Source: CBDFLD01 sp965249005 (GTDB lineage Bacteria > Acidobacteriota > UBA6911). Taken from it: a DNA stretch of 64,000 nucleotides. The translations under genes and the position numbers were made by a program. The stretch spans positions 806,001 through 870,000 of the forward strand of contig CBDFLD010000022.1 of assembly GCA_965249005.1 (NCBI GenBank), written 5' to 3'. Below the pieces are notes generated by a model that saw only the letters and a program-made list of their open reading frames with translations, was not told the DNA's origin and did no database searches. Positions 1 through 8,072 of the stretch are shown here, in pieces. Each line of letters opens with the position of its first letter. The stretch's first letter is position 1.

Positions 1-45
1 CGCGAGGAGTACCGGGCGCCCTGGGCGCTTCCCAAGAAAGTCTGA
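1..45 (+). CDS. C-terminal end of an unidentified protein
   Basis: The first 14 codons of the window read REEYRAPWALPKKV and end in TGA. The stretch has a protein-like composition and no gene lies opposite it, so it is probably the last part of a gene that starts before the window. It is too short to assign a family. The next 75 bases up to the FGE-like gene hold nothing I can recognise. Confidence 0.3.
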   Translation, partial: REEYRAPWALPKKV

Positions 46-120
46 ATGCCGGCGCCCGAGATGACCAACTCGAAGCCGAGCGTTCAGCCCGGTTCGTTCA
101 GGTCGAGGAGCTTGGTTCCG

Positions 121-1359
121 CTATCTTGGGGATCCGGGCAGGACCCCTCGAAAGCCAATCGTACTGCGTCCTTTCAACGGTAGGGATGTGGCGCCTGAGA
201 CCGCGTCCACGGCGGTCGGGATCGCCCGCCAGGAACCGCCCCGGACGATCCGGTACCCGTCCAGGTCGGCGTGGTGGGTGGTGGCGTACCAGTCCTGGGT
301 CCACTCGCCGACGTTTCCGGCCTGGTCTGCGGCTCCATAGGATCCGTTGAAGTCCGGAAAGGACCCCACCGGAGCCGTCCCCTCGAACCCATCGTCTCTT
401 CCTTGATGATTACAACGGTGGATGTCGCCGGCCGTGGGGGCTTCGTCCCCCCATGGATAGAGCCGCTCGGGTAGCGGGTTGATTTGAGACTTGGTCGTAT
501 CGCCGTCCAGGTATTGACCGCCGCGATACCCCTTTTCCCACTCGGCTTCCGTGGGCAGTTTCAGACCGCACCATTTCAGAAAACTGCGCGCGTCGTACCA
601 GGAGACGAAGGCTATCGGGAACTCGGAGCGCCCCTCGGCAACCGAGTAAGTGTGATTGGGTGCCTCGCCGGACTGAAGCACACCCACGCGCCCGGCGTTC
701 ACCATGCGTTGGTTCCAGCCCTGTCCTTGTCCTCCGGTATCGTTGAGGAAATCCGCGTACATCCCCACGGTTGTCTCGAACTTGGCGAGATAAAAAAGCG
801 GGAGCTCGGTCGTTGATCGAGCCGATCCGGAAGTGTCATAGCCACGGCCCGGAACGCTCTTCATAACAAAGGTACCGGCCGGGACCCGCACCATGGCCAT
901 GCCTCGGACCCTGAACTCGTACTTCTCCACGTCTTCCTGGGCGATCGCACCGGTACCCCACCAGACAATACGCCGCTTCCCGGAAAAGTTGATGATGCCA
1001 ATGCCGTCTCCTCGAAGATCGACGGAGTCCAGGAGCTGCCACTTCTCGCCGGCGGAACGCCTGAACTGAACAAACACATAGGCAGGAGACGCTTCGGTGG
1101 TCCCTGTCTCATCCAGGTTGTAGTGGATGACGATTCGCTCACCCCCCAGCTCCACCGTTTCGAATTCGGTCTTCAGATCGGTGATGTTCAACCAGCCCGC
1201 GTGAAGTGGGGCGAGGCCAAAGACGATCACTAGTTCCCAAAATAAGCGAGGTATGAGCTCGCTCGGAAAATCGTTTGCCTTTTCCGAATATCTCGTGGAT
1301 TTCAGCTCCTTGTGCGTAACAGGGAAAGCAAAGAGAAACACAAGAGACAAACCTTCCAT
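121..1359 (-). CDS. FGE-sulfatase-domain protein, 5' end replaced by IS1380 sequence
   Basis: Residues from about 150 to the end form a formylglycine-generating-enzyme-like (SUMF1/FGE) domain: MVRVPAG, LPTEAEWEK, YPWGDE, DQAGNVGEW, RGGSW and a final GFRG. The region before it is a beta-rich domain often found N-terminal in such exported proteins. True FGE enzymes use a cysteine pair near the C-terminus to oxidise a sulfatase Cys; here the stretch after RGGSW has no Cys, so this is more likely a non-catalytic relative with the same fold. The first 41 codons come from the right end of the adjacent IS1380 element. Host sequence resumes at LVIVFGLAPLHAG, which looks like the end of a signal peptide. 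Only a few native N-terminal residues are lost, but the export signal is broken, so function is doubtful. Confidence 0.8.
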   Translation of the reverse strand: MEGLSLVFLFAFPVTHKELKSTRYSEKANDFPSELIPRLFWELVIVFGLAPLHAGWLNITDLKTEFETVELGGERIVIHYNLDETGTTEASPAYVFVQFRRSAGEKWQLLDSVDLRGDGIGIINFSGKRRIVWWGTGAIAQEDVEKYEFRVRGMAMVRVPAGTFVMKSVPGRGYDTSGSARSTTELPLFYLAKFETTVGMYADFLNDTGGQGQGWNQRMVNAGRVGVLQSGEAPNHTYSVAEGRSEFPIAFVSWYDARSFLKWCGLKLPTEAEWEKGYRGGQYLDGDTTKSQINPLPERLYPWGDEAPTAGDIHRCNHQGRDDGFEGTAPVGSFPDFNGSYGAADQAGNVGEWTQDWYATTHHADLDGYRIVRGGSWRAIPTAVDAVSGATSLPLKGRSTIGFRGVLPGSPR

Positions 1360-3087
1360 TGGTTGTCTGGATCACTTGATCTTGTTTGTCTCTGTTATGC
1401 CCTTCCTTTCGCCCGCCACTCTTGCTCCGCCGGGGGTACGGGCTCACCCGCCGGCGAGGCGCCTTCAAGTAAACCTGAGTTGCCTGATATAGTCGAACGT
1501 CGCCAAAAAGGTTTCGAGATGCTTGCTATAGGCCAATATCCTGTAAACGAGGCGACGACCGGTTCTTACAATCTGACAGGGTATTTGCACAAAGTTCACC
1601 AGGAAGCGTTTGAACTCCATCCTCAAGATATCACGACGTACTGTCGGCGCCTGCGTCACCAGGCCATACCAGGCCTTCAGATTCCACGCCAGCGATGCGA
1701 TGACCATGTAGGCCCAGTTCGATACCAGACTGTCCGAAGGCATCCTCAAGGCGTTCACTCCACTCTTGAGCTGACCGATGACGTTTTCCTGGTTGCAGCG
1801 ATCGTTGGCAAAAAGGACCACTTCTCCCATCGTCATCTCCCGATCGTTGGTGATGTAGAAGAAGTACCGGACCTCATCAAACAGCCGGTGCTCCCCCTTT
1901 TCGATCGTGAGGTTCTTCCGAACCACAACCATGCGATAGGTTTTCTTACAGTGTCCGGGACGATAGTCAAACTCGGCGACCTGCTCGCTCTGCAGGCGGA
2001 TGTTCTTGAATTCTCTCTCCTTGATTACTTGTTCTTTGACGTTTTCCGGACGGCGCCGTTCTTCGCTCTTGACCTCATAACGAGGAGGCCGCTCGAGCGG
2101 TTTCCATTGTCTCTCCGGCAGGGCATCGGCCATCCCGACCAGGTTCGGCTTGGCGTCATAACCAAAGACAAAACCAACCCGCTCGTCCCAGCGATCGAAG
2201 TTTCTCGTCAGCGAGAAATCCGTGTCGCCCCGAAGCCAGACCTTCGTAAACACCGACGACACCAGATCGATTGCCCGGTCCATCCACTCGGCCGCTCCGT
2301 CGGAAGAGGGACGGTTGCCCGGCCGATTCATCAGATAGAGGACCTCATTCGTATTGGCCAAGGTCACGATCAACGGTGCGTAACCCCAGATCCCGTTGTA
2401 GGCAATGTCCATTCCTTCCTTGCATTCCCCCAAGGTTCCGGCGACGGTCCCGTCCACGTCGATGATGGCCTCCTTCCGGAAGGAAGCATCCTGCAACTTC
2501 CACACCTTGGTTCGGGTTTCATTGATGGTTTCCTGAAGTCCGAAGATCCAATCCTCATCGAAACGACGGAGGAAATCTCCAGCCGTCGTGGGATCCGGAA
2601 TCCTCTCGGCTCCCAGTCCGTTCATGTAGGTCTCATCCTGGCGCAACCGCTCGATATCTTCGAGACAGGTTCCACCCGACAAGACGTTGTATGCGATGTT
2701 CAGTACATGATCGGATTCCCAGTAAGGAAAGTGGTACTTGAGCAAAACGATGTTTCTGTTGATATCTTTGTCCAATCCAAGCTTACACACGAGCTTGTGA
2801 ATGGCTCCGATACCACCAGATCCGATGGCGCGCGTTCTCTCGGCGATCTCGTAGTAGGTGTTGGAGTCCTTGAACATAGGATCGGACCGGTCCTCAAACT
2901 GATTTCTTTCCAACCGGCGTGTAAGATTTTGCTTGTCTCGGAGGAGGATTCTGTGGTTTCTTTTATTCACCTGGAATGTGCTCCTTTCGGGATGTCTTGT
3001 AAATATATCAAACGCATTTTATCCCGTAACGGCGCACGTTCCAGGGCTTTTCTTCCTCCTCATGCAAAAAATCACGCTGGACTAAGG
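1236..3087 (-). mobile_element. IS1380-family insertion sequence, copy 1
   Basis: This is the reverse complement of the elements at 43099 and 56781; all three have a 1852-bp core. The left end is CCTTAGTCCAGCG and the right end, read outward, CCCAAAATAAGCG, sharing CC, an A and a terminal AGCG as imperfect inverted repeats. CTAG flanks both sides (1230-1233 and 3089-3092), but the bases between CTAG and the core differ (TT versus C). The genes on the two sides do not join when the element is removed, so this copy marks a rearrangement rather than a simple insertion. Confidence 0.9.
1465..2970 (-). CDS. IS1380-family DDE transposase (copy 1)
   Basis: The 501-residue protein starts at GTG after an AAAGGAG ribosome-binding site. 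IS1380 hallmarks are present: DVDGT for the first catalytic Asp, YNGIWGYAPLIVTLANT, RGDTDF for the second Asp, the VKSEERRRPENVKEQ region, and RCNQENVIGQLK for the catalytic Glu, followed by SNWAYMVIASLAWNLKAW. It should catalyse cut-and-paste movement of the element. The protein reads the same as those of copies 2 and 3, so this copy is intact and probably recent. The opposite strand is also open for over 600 codons, which I take to be a shadow. Confidence 0.95.
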   Translation of the reverse strand: MNKRNHRILLRDKQNLTRRLERNQFEDRSDPMFKDSNTYYEIAERTRAIGSGGIGAIHKLVCKLGLDKDINRNIVLLKYHFPYWESDHVLNIAYNVLSGGTCLEDIERLRQDETYMNGLGAERIPDPTTAGDFLRRFDEDWIFGLQETINETRTKVWKLQDASFRKEAIIDVDGTVAGTLGECKEGMDIAYNGIWGYAPLIVTLANTNEVLYLMNRPGNRPSSDGAAEWMDRAIDLVSSVFTKVWLRGDTDFSLTRNFDRWDERVGFVFGYDAKPNLVGMADALPERQWKPLERPPRYEVKSEERRRPENVKEQVIKEREFKNIRLQSEQVAEFDYRPGHCKKTYRMVVVRKNLTIEKGEHRLFDEVRYFFYITNDREMTMGEVVLFANDRCNQENVIGQLKSGVNALRMPSDSLVSNWAYMVIASLAWNLKAWYGLVTQAPTVRRDILRMEFKRFLVNFVQIPCQIVRTGRRLVYRILAYSKHLETFLATFDYIRQLRFT

Positions 3088-3088
3088 C

Positions 3089-3808
3089 CTAGCGCGGGAA
3101 ATCGCATCCGATCCCGACATCGCGACCGTGAGAATCGTGATGCTGACTTCGGTGTCACATCGGGACGGCAGAGATGCCGGGGAGGCGTGCGTGCAGGGCC
3201 ACCTGAGTAAACCGGTGCGTAAAGCAGAGCTTCATGACTGCTTAGTAGATGTGATGGGCACGCCTATAGGCCACCTAGAACCCTGGGATTCTGGGGACGC
3301 AAAACCGGGCAGAGGGTTGAAGGCGGAAGGATTGCTGCATGGACGCCTTCTCCTTGTCGAAGATAATGCGACAAACGATGTAGTGTGCATAGAAGCTCTG
3401 AAGGTTCTGGGGTGCCGGGTCGACGTTGTCACAAACGAGCGGGAAGTCACCGAGGTGCCTCTCGACGACTACGATCTGATTCTAATGGATTGTCAAATGC
3501 TGGAAATGGACGGCCATGAGGCAACCCGCCGGATCAGAGGCGTGGAGCAGATGAAAGTAGCGAGAGGGCATTCAATTTCTCGAGTCCCAATCATCGCTCT
3601 CATCGGCGATGCGATGCAGGGAGATCGCGAGCTTTGCCTGGAAGCCGGAATGGATGATTATCTCAGCAAGCCCTTTACTCTGGATCGGTTGCATGCAGTG
3701 GTCGAACGCTGGCTCTCAAAGGAACCCACAGCTTCCGGAAAATCGCGAGACGAATCTCAGGACTCCCCTGAGGCTCTGGTAGATGGTCATCCCTACCGTT
3801 TGGATTGA
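3089..3808 (+). pseudogene. 3' remnant of a hybrid kinase/regulator with two receiver domains
   Basis: Reading out of the IS1380 junction in frame gives LAREIASDPDIATVRIVMLTS, the middle of a receiver domain, ending with the conserved switch Lys in HLSKPVRKAEL. A second, complete receiver follows (about 3345-3715): LLLVEDNATN, phospho-acceptor Asp in LILMDCQMLEMDG, and KPF. Tandem receivers after a kinase core are typical of BarA-type hybrid histidine kinases. The sensor, kinase core and first half of the first receiver are missing, cut at the CTAG next to the IS. An internal ATG at 3128 could give a 226-residue product, but with no kinase it is probably non-functional. Confidence 0.75.
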
Positions 3809-4184
3809 GCCGTCCCTAGACCTTGTACGGGGTACATTAATGCCGATCAAAACGTGAGGAAGCCCGATGCGGCATTCTTGCTGAAGATCCCTGCCGATTA
3901 CGGGTCGGCAACCGAACTCCGCAAAAAAGATCCTCGCACCACAACACTCACCACCGGCAATTTCTTCGAAGAATAACTCCAACTTTTCAGCCGGCGGAAT
4001 CCTGGGACCCGATCCGGGAACTGCCATCTGGCCTGCTTGGACTTGCCCTTTTTCAGTAAGTTTCGATTACAAAGGACTTATTCACCTTCAAATAATGACC
4101 GATAAGAACAGTGAACATACGAAAAGGTTTATCCACCCGCCCCGGGAGCGCACGTTTTGCGGAGGGGTTTGGAGTGACCGGCTG
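3809..4184. other. Non-coding gap between two signalling genes
   Basis: I see no convincing reading frame, RNA gene or terminator in this stretch of about 375 bases. It separates the receiver-domain remnant from the next response-regulator gene. The next gene's frame could extend up to 4095, but those 30 codons are not receiver-like. Confidence 0.5.
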
Positions 4185-4859
4185 ATGGAAGCACCGAAGA
4201 CCGATGATCAGAAACTTGTCCTAGTGGTGGACGACGACGAGGTGATGCGTCTCCTGCTCGTGGAAACGGTTAGAACTGAGGGGTTTCGGGTAGAGGAGGC
4301 GAGCAATGGGAAAATGGCGCTCGAGATCTTGACAGGTCTCTCGCCAGACCTCGTCCTTCTCGACGTCATGATGCCGAAGCTCGATGGCTTCGGTACCTGT
4401 GCTGCAATCCGGGGCATGCCTTGTAGTTCGGATCTCCCAATCTTGATGATGACGGGACTGGACGACATGGACTCCATCAACCGAGCCTACGAAGTCGGCG
4501 CCACCGACTTCATCACCAAGCCCCTGAATTACGTCCTATTGAGGCATCGCTTGCGCTACATTCTGCGCGCCAAGAATGCCATGGATGAGCTACGCCATAG
4601 TGAGCGACGGCTGCTTCAGGCCCAGCGCATTGCACGACTCGGCAACTGGGAATGGGATCCAGACCGAAACTCCGTTCGACTCTCGGAACAGACTTCTCAG
4701 ATCCTCGGGCTGAGCCTGGTCGTCCAGTCGAGACGAAACCCCCCGCGCAAGGTATCCATTCGATCTGCAGCCCTGCCTCCAGTAGCAAGAAGAAAGTTGT
4801 CCCTCTCGAGGTACTTGGCCCAAACACGCATATGGGCATCCCGCAACTGGAACCCGTAG
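4185..4859 (+). pseudogene. Response regulator with PAS start, truncated at a fusion junction
   Basis: A receiver domain (VLVVDDDEVMR, phospho-acceptor Asp in LVLLDVMMPKLDG, MMTG, ITKPL) is followed by a linker helix and the start of a PAS domain (QRIARLGNWEWDPDRN to SQILGLS). About 4715-4722 the PAS reading stops making sense: the sequence becomes the antisense of the TonB-receptor gene on the other strand. The original protein would have continued through PAS into an output or kinase module. The start at 4185 is chosen because GGAG precedes it and the receiver begins soon after; ATG at 4095 is possible. Part of a two-component system whose partner may be the remnant upstream. Confidence 0.7.
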
Positions 4860-5491
4860 CGCCCCGCTGTGAGGACATTCTCTTCGGTCCCGCCACCGGC
4901 GGTAACCAGGCCTCCCTGAGTGTCCTCCGCGGATTTGGTGATGACATTAATGACGCCATTCACCGCGTTGGCACCCCAGAGTGCCGCGCCGGGGCCCCGA
5001 ATCACTTCGATGCGTTCGACATCTTCCAGAAGAACATCCTGAGTTTCCCAGTAGACTCCCGAGAACAAGGGGGTATAAACCGACCGCCCATCAACCAAGA
5101 CCAGGAGCTTGTTGGCAAAACGTCCATTGAATCCCCGGGACGTGATGGCCCACTTGTTGGCGTCCACCCGAGCTACCTGTAGACCGGGAACATTGCGCAA
5201 CAACTGTGGAATACTGGTCGCATTCGATCGTCGAATCTCGTCGGCGGTGATGACGTAAACGGCAGCAGCCGTTTCCGAGAGCTTCCGCTTCTTGCGTGCC
5301 GCAGTCGTGACTTCGATGTCGAGAAGCTGCTCCAGACTGAGCTGCGTCAGGTCTTGCTGCGGGCCATTGGCTCCCGGGTTGGCATCCGGGAAGGAATAGA
5401 CCGGTACAACGGCCACCCAGATCATAAGAAAGGGGAGCAGCAGGATGCCCCTTGCTGGGTTTCGTAAACGTAGGTTCAGAGATCGCTTCAT
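4697..5491 (-). pseudogene. TonB-dependent receptor, plug domain only (3' truncated)
   Basis: A signal peptide (MKRSLNLRLRNPARGILLLPFLMIWVAVV) is followed by LSLEQLLDIEVTTAARKK and a full plug domain: VYVITADEIRR, LLRNVPGLQVARV, SRGFNGRFANKLLVLVDGR, VERIEVIRGPGAALWGANAVNGVINVITK. The first barrel strands begin (MRVWAKYLERDNF, LRGGFRLDW) and then the gene is cut at about 4720, where it meets the truncated PAS gene tail to tail. Normal receptors are 600-900 residues; this has about 264. Without a barrel it cannot import siderophores or other ligands. Start 5491 follows the signal-peptide pattern. Confidence 0.8.
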
Positions 5492-5774
5492 GGCGCCGAC
5501 TCCATTCGGGCCGCTGACCGTCGTCCACGTTACGGACGTTCCCATCGAATCGGGACACGGCCAGACGTGCATTTTTTAATTAGCTTACCCAACGTATCGA
5601 CGCATCCTCTTCGTTGAATTAATTCAAATCAGAGAACTTTTTCCGTAACACTGGCTGTGGGTATTGAAAAAAGATGCTCGAGGAACCCGAAAGATCGATA
5701 CGCAAGCAAGAGCATCAGCCGTTGGGGATCGGCAGGAGTGAACGGGTCGTTCGACCAAACGGAAGCGTCCGGCT

Positions 5775-6737
5775 CTACCAACTGGTCGCCAGGCGCTGCG
5801 CCATCCAATCTAGTACGTGGTCGTGCAGCGCGTGCACGACGGCGAATTCGAACGGTCGCCAGGCGCCGCGGGCCTGCAGCAAAGGCCGGTAGCGCGTCGT
5901 CAGAGTGACCAGTGTACGGCCGGGCTCGAGCTCCTCGAACTCGAAACTGCCGTCGATCAGCACGACGGAACGGTCCTCGACCCCGACCTGCTCGATGACG
6001 TCGAAGGCAAAGCGGGCACCCGGACGATAGTCGGTGATCCGCTTGACCAGGTACCCGCCCTCGTACAGGCAGCGCTTCGTGTCGCCAACCCCGTCGACGA
6101 TACCCTCGGTCCCAACAGGGAACGGGAGGACAATCCTGGTGAGCCGTGGCGCCGCGGCACCGACCTCTTCGTAGAAGACGAGGCTGTCCCAGGCAGCGAT
6201 CGCATCGGTCGCCAGAACGCGCACGGTTCGTACCTCCTCAGCCTCCAGCGGCAGTGGCATTTGCGCTTCGGCCCAGAGCAAGCCGGCGGTCGCCAGCAAC
6301 ATCCCGGCCGACGCCTGCCGGCGACTCTCGCGCAGCCAGCGACCGTCGCGGCGGACCCGGATCAGGCGACCGACGCTGCCTCCGATGGCGAGCGGTATGG
6401 CAATAACGACGGCGGCGATGAGCCCGCACAGCACTCCGGCCAGGTGCAGCACGTACAGTCCGCCGACGGCTCCGGAGGAAACGATCATGGCGGTCATCCA
6501 CACGAACACGTGCTGATATCCACTCTTGTAACCAAGAATCACACCGGCGACGAACGGCACTGCAATGAGCATCGTCCAGCCGTAGCTTCTCCAGGCAATC
6601 GACAAAGCAAGGAGAGACGCCAATACCATACCGCTGGTAAGCAAGGCGAGGACGAAGTATTTCAGTCGCCAGTAGCTCTCGATTGGTGAGGTGTTGCAGG
6701 ACAGGCCATCGTGCGGGCTAGATTGACGATTCATCAT
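5775..6737 (-). CDS. Membrane protein with C-terminal SRPBCC/START-like domain
   Basis: The 320-residue protein has four to five hydrophobic helices in its first 165 residues, then a soluble half with a polyketide-cyclase/START-like pattern (VGTEGIVDGVGDTKRCLYEGGYLVKRITDYRPGARFAFDVIEQ ending in DHVLDWMAQRL, given here as positions about 200-315). Such domains bind hydrophobic ligands; no catalytic residues are evident and the substrate is unknown. It is a single-gene unit. Two palindromes just upstream suggest control by a dimeric repressor. Confidence 0.65.
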   Translation of the reverse strand: MMNRQSSPHDGLSCNTSPIESYWRLKYFVLALLTSGMVLASLLALSIAWRSYGWTMLIAVPFVAGVILGYKSGYQHVFVWMTAMIVSSGAVGGLYVLHLAGVLCGLIAAVVIAIPLAIGGSVGRLIRVRRDGRWLRESRRQASAGMLLATAGLLWAEAQMPLPLEAEEVRTVRVLATDAIAAWDSLVFYEEVGAAAPRLTRIVLPFPVGTEGIVDGVGDTKRCLYEGGYLVKRITDYRPGARFAFDVIEQVGVEDRSVVLIDGSFEFEELEPGRTLVTLTTRYRPLLQARGAWRPFEFAVVHALHDHVLDWMAQRLATSW

Positions 6738-6772
6738 TCAGCACCTCCGCTTCTTAGTGCCTAGCGAGATGT

Positions 6773-6839
6773 TTGAACCTGTTCAATATCATAGTAACGC
6801 ATCCGGGCGAGGGCGTCCACACATTTTTGAACATGTTCA
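6773..6839. promoter_or_regulatory. Twin palindromic operator-like boxes
   Basis: Box A at 6773-6786 is TTGAAC, CT, GTTCAA; box B at 6828-6839 is TGAACATGTTCA. Both are perfect inverted repeats of the same half-site (TGAAC/GTTCA) with a 2-base centre, and their centres are 54 bp apart, about five helical turns. They lie between the start of the minus-strand membrane protein (6737) and the start of the plus-strand AhpD-like gene (6926), so a dimeric regulator could control either or both. Confidence 0.55.
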
Positions 6840-6925
6840 GACACTGACATTTCAGCCCTACCCGTGCTATTCTCCGCCATACAGGACAGACTTCCTTTGG
6901 CTCGAGTTCCCTGAGGGTTTTATCG

Positions 6926-8016
6926 ATGACCATCCCGGTAATTGGATCGCGTTTCCCAATCCGTGAGCGGCTGCTCGAAGACCAGCAATGGACCTGGCGG
7001 CGGCTTTCAAGCCCAGGCACTTGGTGGACGGGGCCGCAGCGGCTGGCCATAGCTGCGGAGACGCGGCACGCGCCCGCCTGCTCGCTCTGCCTCCGGCGCA
7101 AGGATGCCCTTTCCCCCCGGGGGGTAACGGGGAAACACGACAGTCTGGGATCGGTTCCTGAACCGTACCTCGACCCGGTGCATCGTATCGTGACCGATTC
7201 GGGACGGCTTTCTGAAGCGTGGCTCGACAATCTCCGGAGCCGTGGGCTGGAAGACGGTCCATATATCGAACTCGTTGCAGTCGCGGTCTTCACGATCCTG
7301 ATCGACGTTTTTCACCGGGGTCTAGGTCTCGATCTTCCAACTCTGCCCGAACCGGAGAGCGGCGAGCCGACCGGGCATTTCCCAGCCATGGCGCGGCGGA
7401 CCGTCGCCTGGGTCCCGATGGTTTCACCGGCGACGGTTTGGACGATGTCTATGATGGGCAGCCGATCATTCCCTACGTTCGGCAGAGCCTCAGCCTGGTG
7501 CCGGAGGAGCTCCGCAACTTGACCCGAGTAGAGGAAAGTCACTATTTGCCCATGGAGACGATGGTACAGCCTGGAGCGAACGATGGCCGGGCGCTGAGCC
7601 GAGTCCAGATCGAGCTCCTCGCGGCGCGAACCTCCTTGCTTCACGATTGCTTCTACTGAACAACGGCTCACGCCATGCTGCTCCGGGTGAGCGGCAAAGA
7701 GCACGGAGCGAGTTGCAACCTCGATCTTGTGAACGGTCGCGCCACAAATGACGGCGGCGTGACCCACGGCTTGCTCCTGGCACGGTTTGCCGAGGCGGTC
7801 GTGCGAGGATCGGAATCGGAGCTCGAGGAGGCTCGCCAGATCCTGGAAGAGCGAGCCGGGACGGCGATTCTAGTGGAGGCAGCCGCGACCATCGCCATCT
7901 TCTGCTCTAATGTGCGCGTTGCCGACGCCACCGGGATTCCCCTGGACGAGACAAGTGCGGAGCCCCGAGAGCGAGTCGCAGAGCGGTTCGGGATCGAACC
8001 TTACAGCGAGAGCTAG
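6926..8016 (+). CDS. AhpD-like (CMD superfamily) protein, candidate CxxU selenoprotein, with one apparent frameshift
   Basis: The product is readable across three pieces. Piece 1 (frame of 6926): WWTGPQRLAIAAETRH, CSLCLRRK, YIELVAVAVFTILIDVF, typical of a two-domain alkylhydroperoxidase-like protein. Piece 2 (from about 7427, one base apparently missing): VYDGQPIIPYVRQSLSLVPEEL and RVQIELLAARTSLLHDCFY. Then TGA at 7657-7659. Piece 3, same frame: TTAHAMLLRVSG to the TAG at 8014. The motif around the TGA is C-F-Y-(TGA)-T-T-A-H, matching the CxxCxxxH redox motif of AhpD-like proteins with the TGA at the second Cys. Insertion of selenocysteine would give a CxxU enzyme; AhpD-like selenoproteins are known in bacteria. 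The alternative is a pseudogene with a frameshift and a nonsense codon. GAGG precedes the ATG. An acyl-CoA ligase follows after 56 bp. Confidence 0.6.
7666..7692 (+). promoter_or_regulatory. Stem-loop just after the in-frame TGA (possible bacterial SECIS)
   Basis: GCTCAC (7666-7671) pairs perfectly with GTGAGC (7687-7692); inside it, after a bulged G, CC pairs with GG, leaving a loop of about 10 bases. The loop starts about 15 nt after the TGA, near the spacing reported for bacterial SECIS elements. A G in the first two loop positions, often conserved, is not present in this fold, so the match is partial. Confidence 0.4.
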
Positions 8017-8072
8017 GGAGAACCGATGACTCGGGAGCCTCGCCAAGACAACAGAACCATAGGAGCTGTGCC

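Noticed and set aside
1312..3210. An open frame of over 600 codons opposite each IS1380 transposase (also 43021-44874 and 56670-58556)
   Set aside because: It runs through the whole element and into unrelated flanking DNA with a different tail each time, and its composition is that of a complement of coding sequence. It is a shadow frame.
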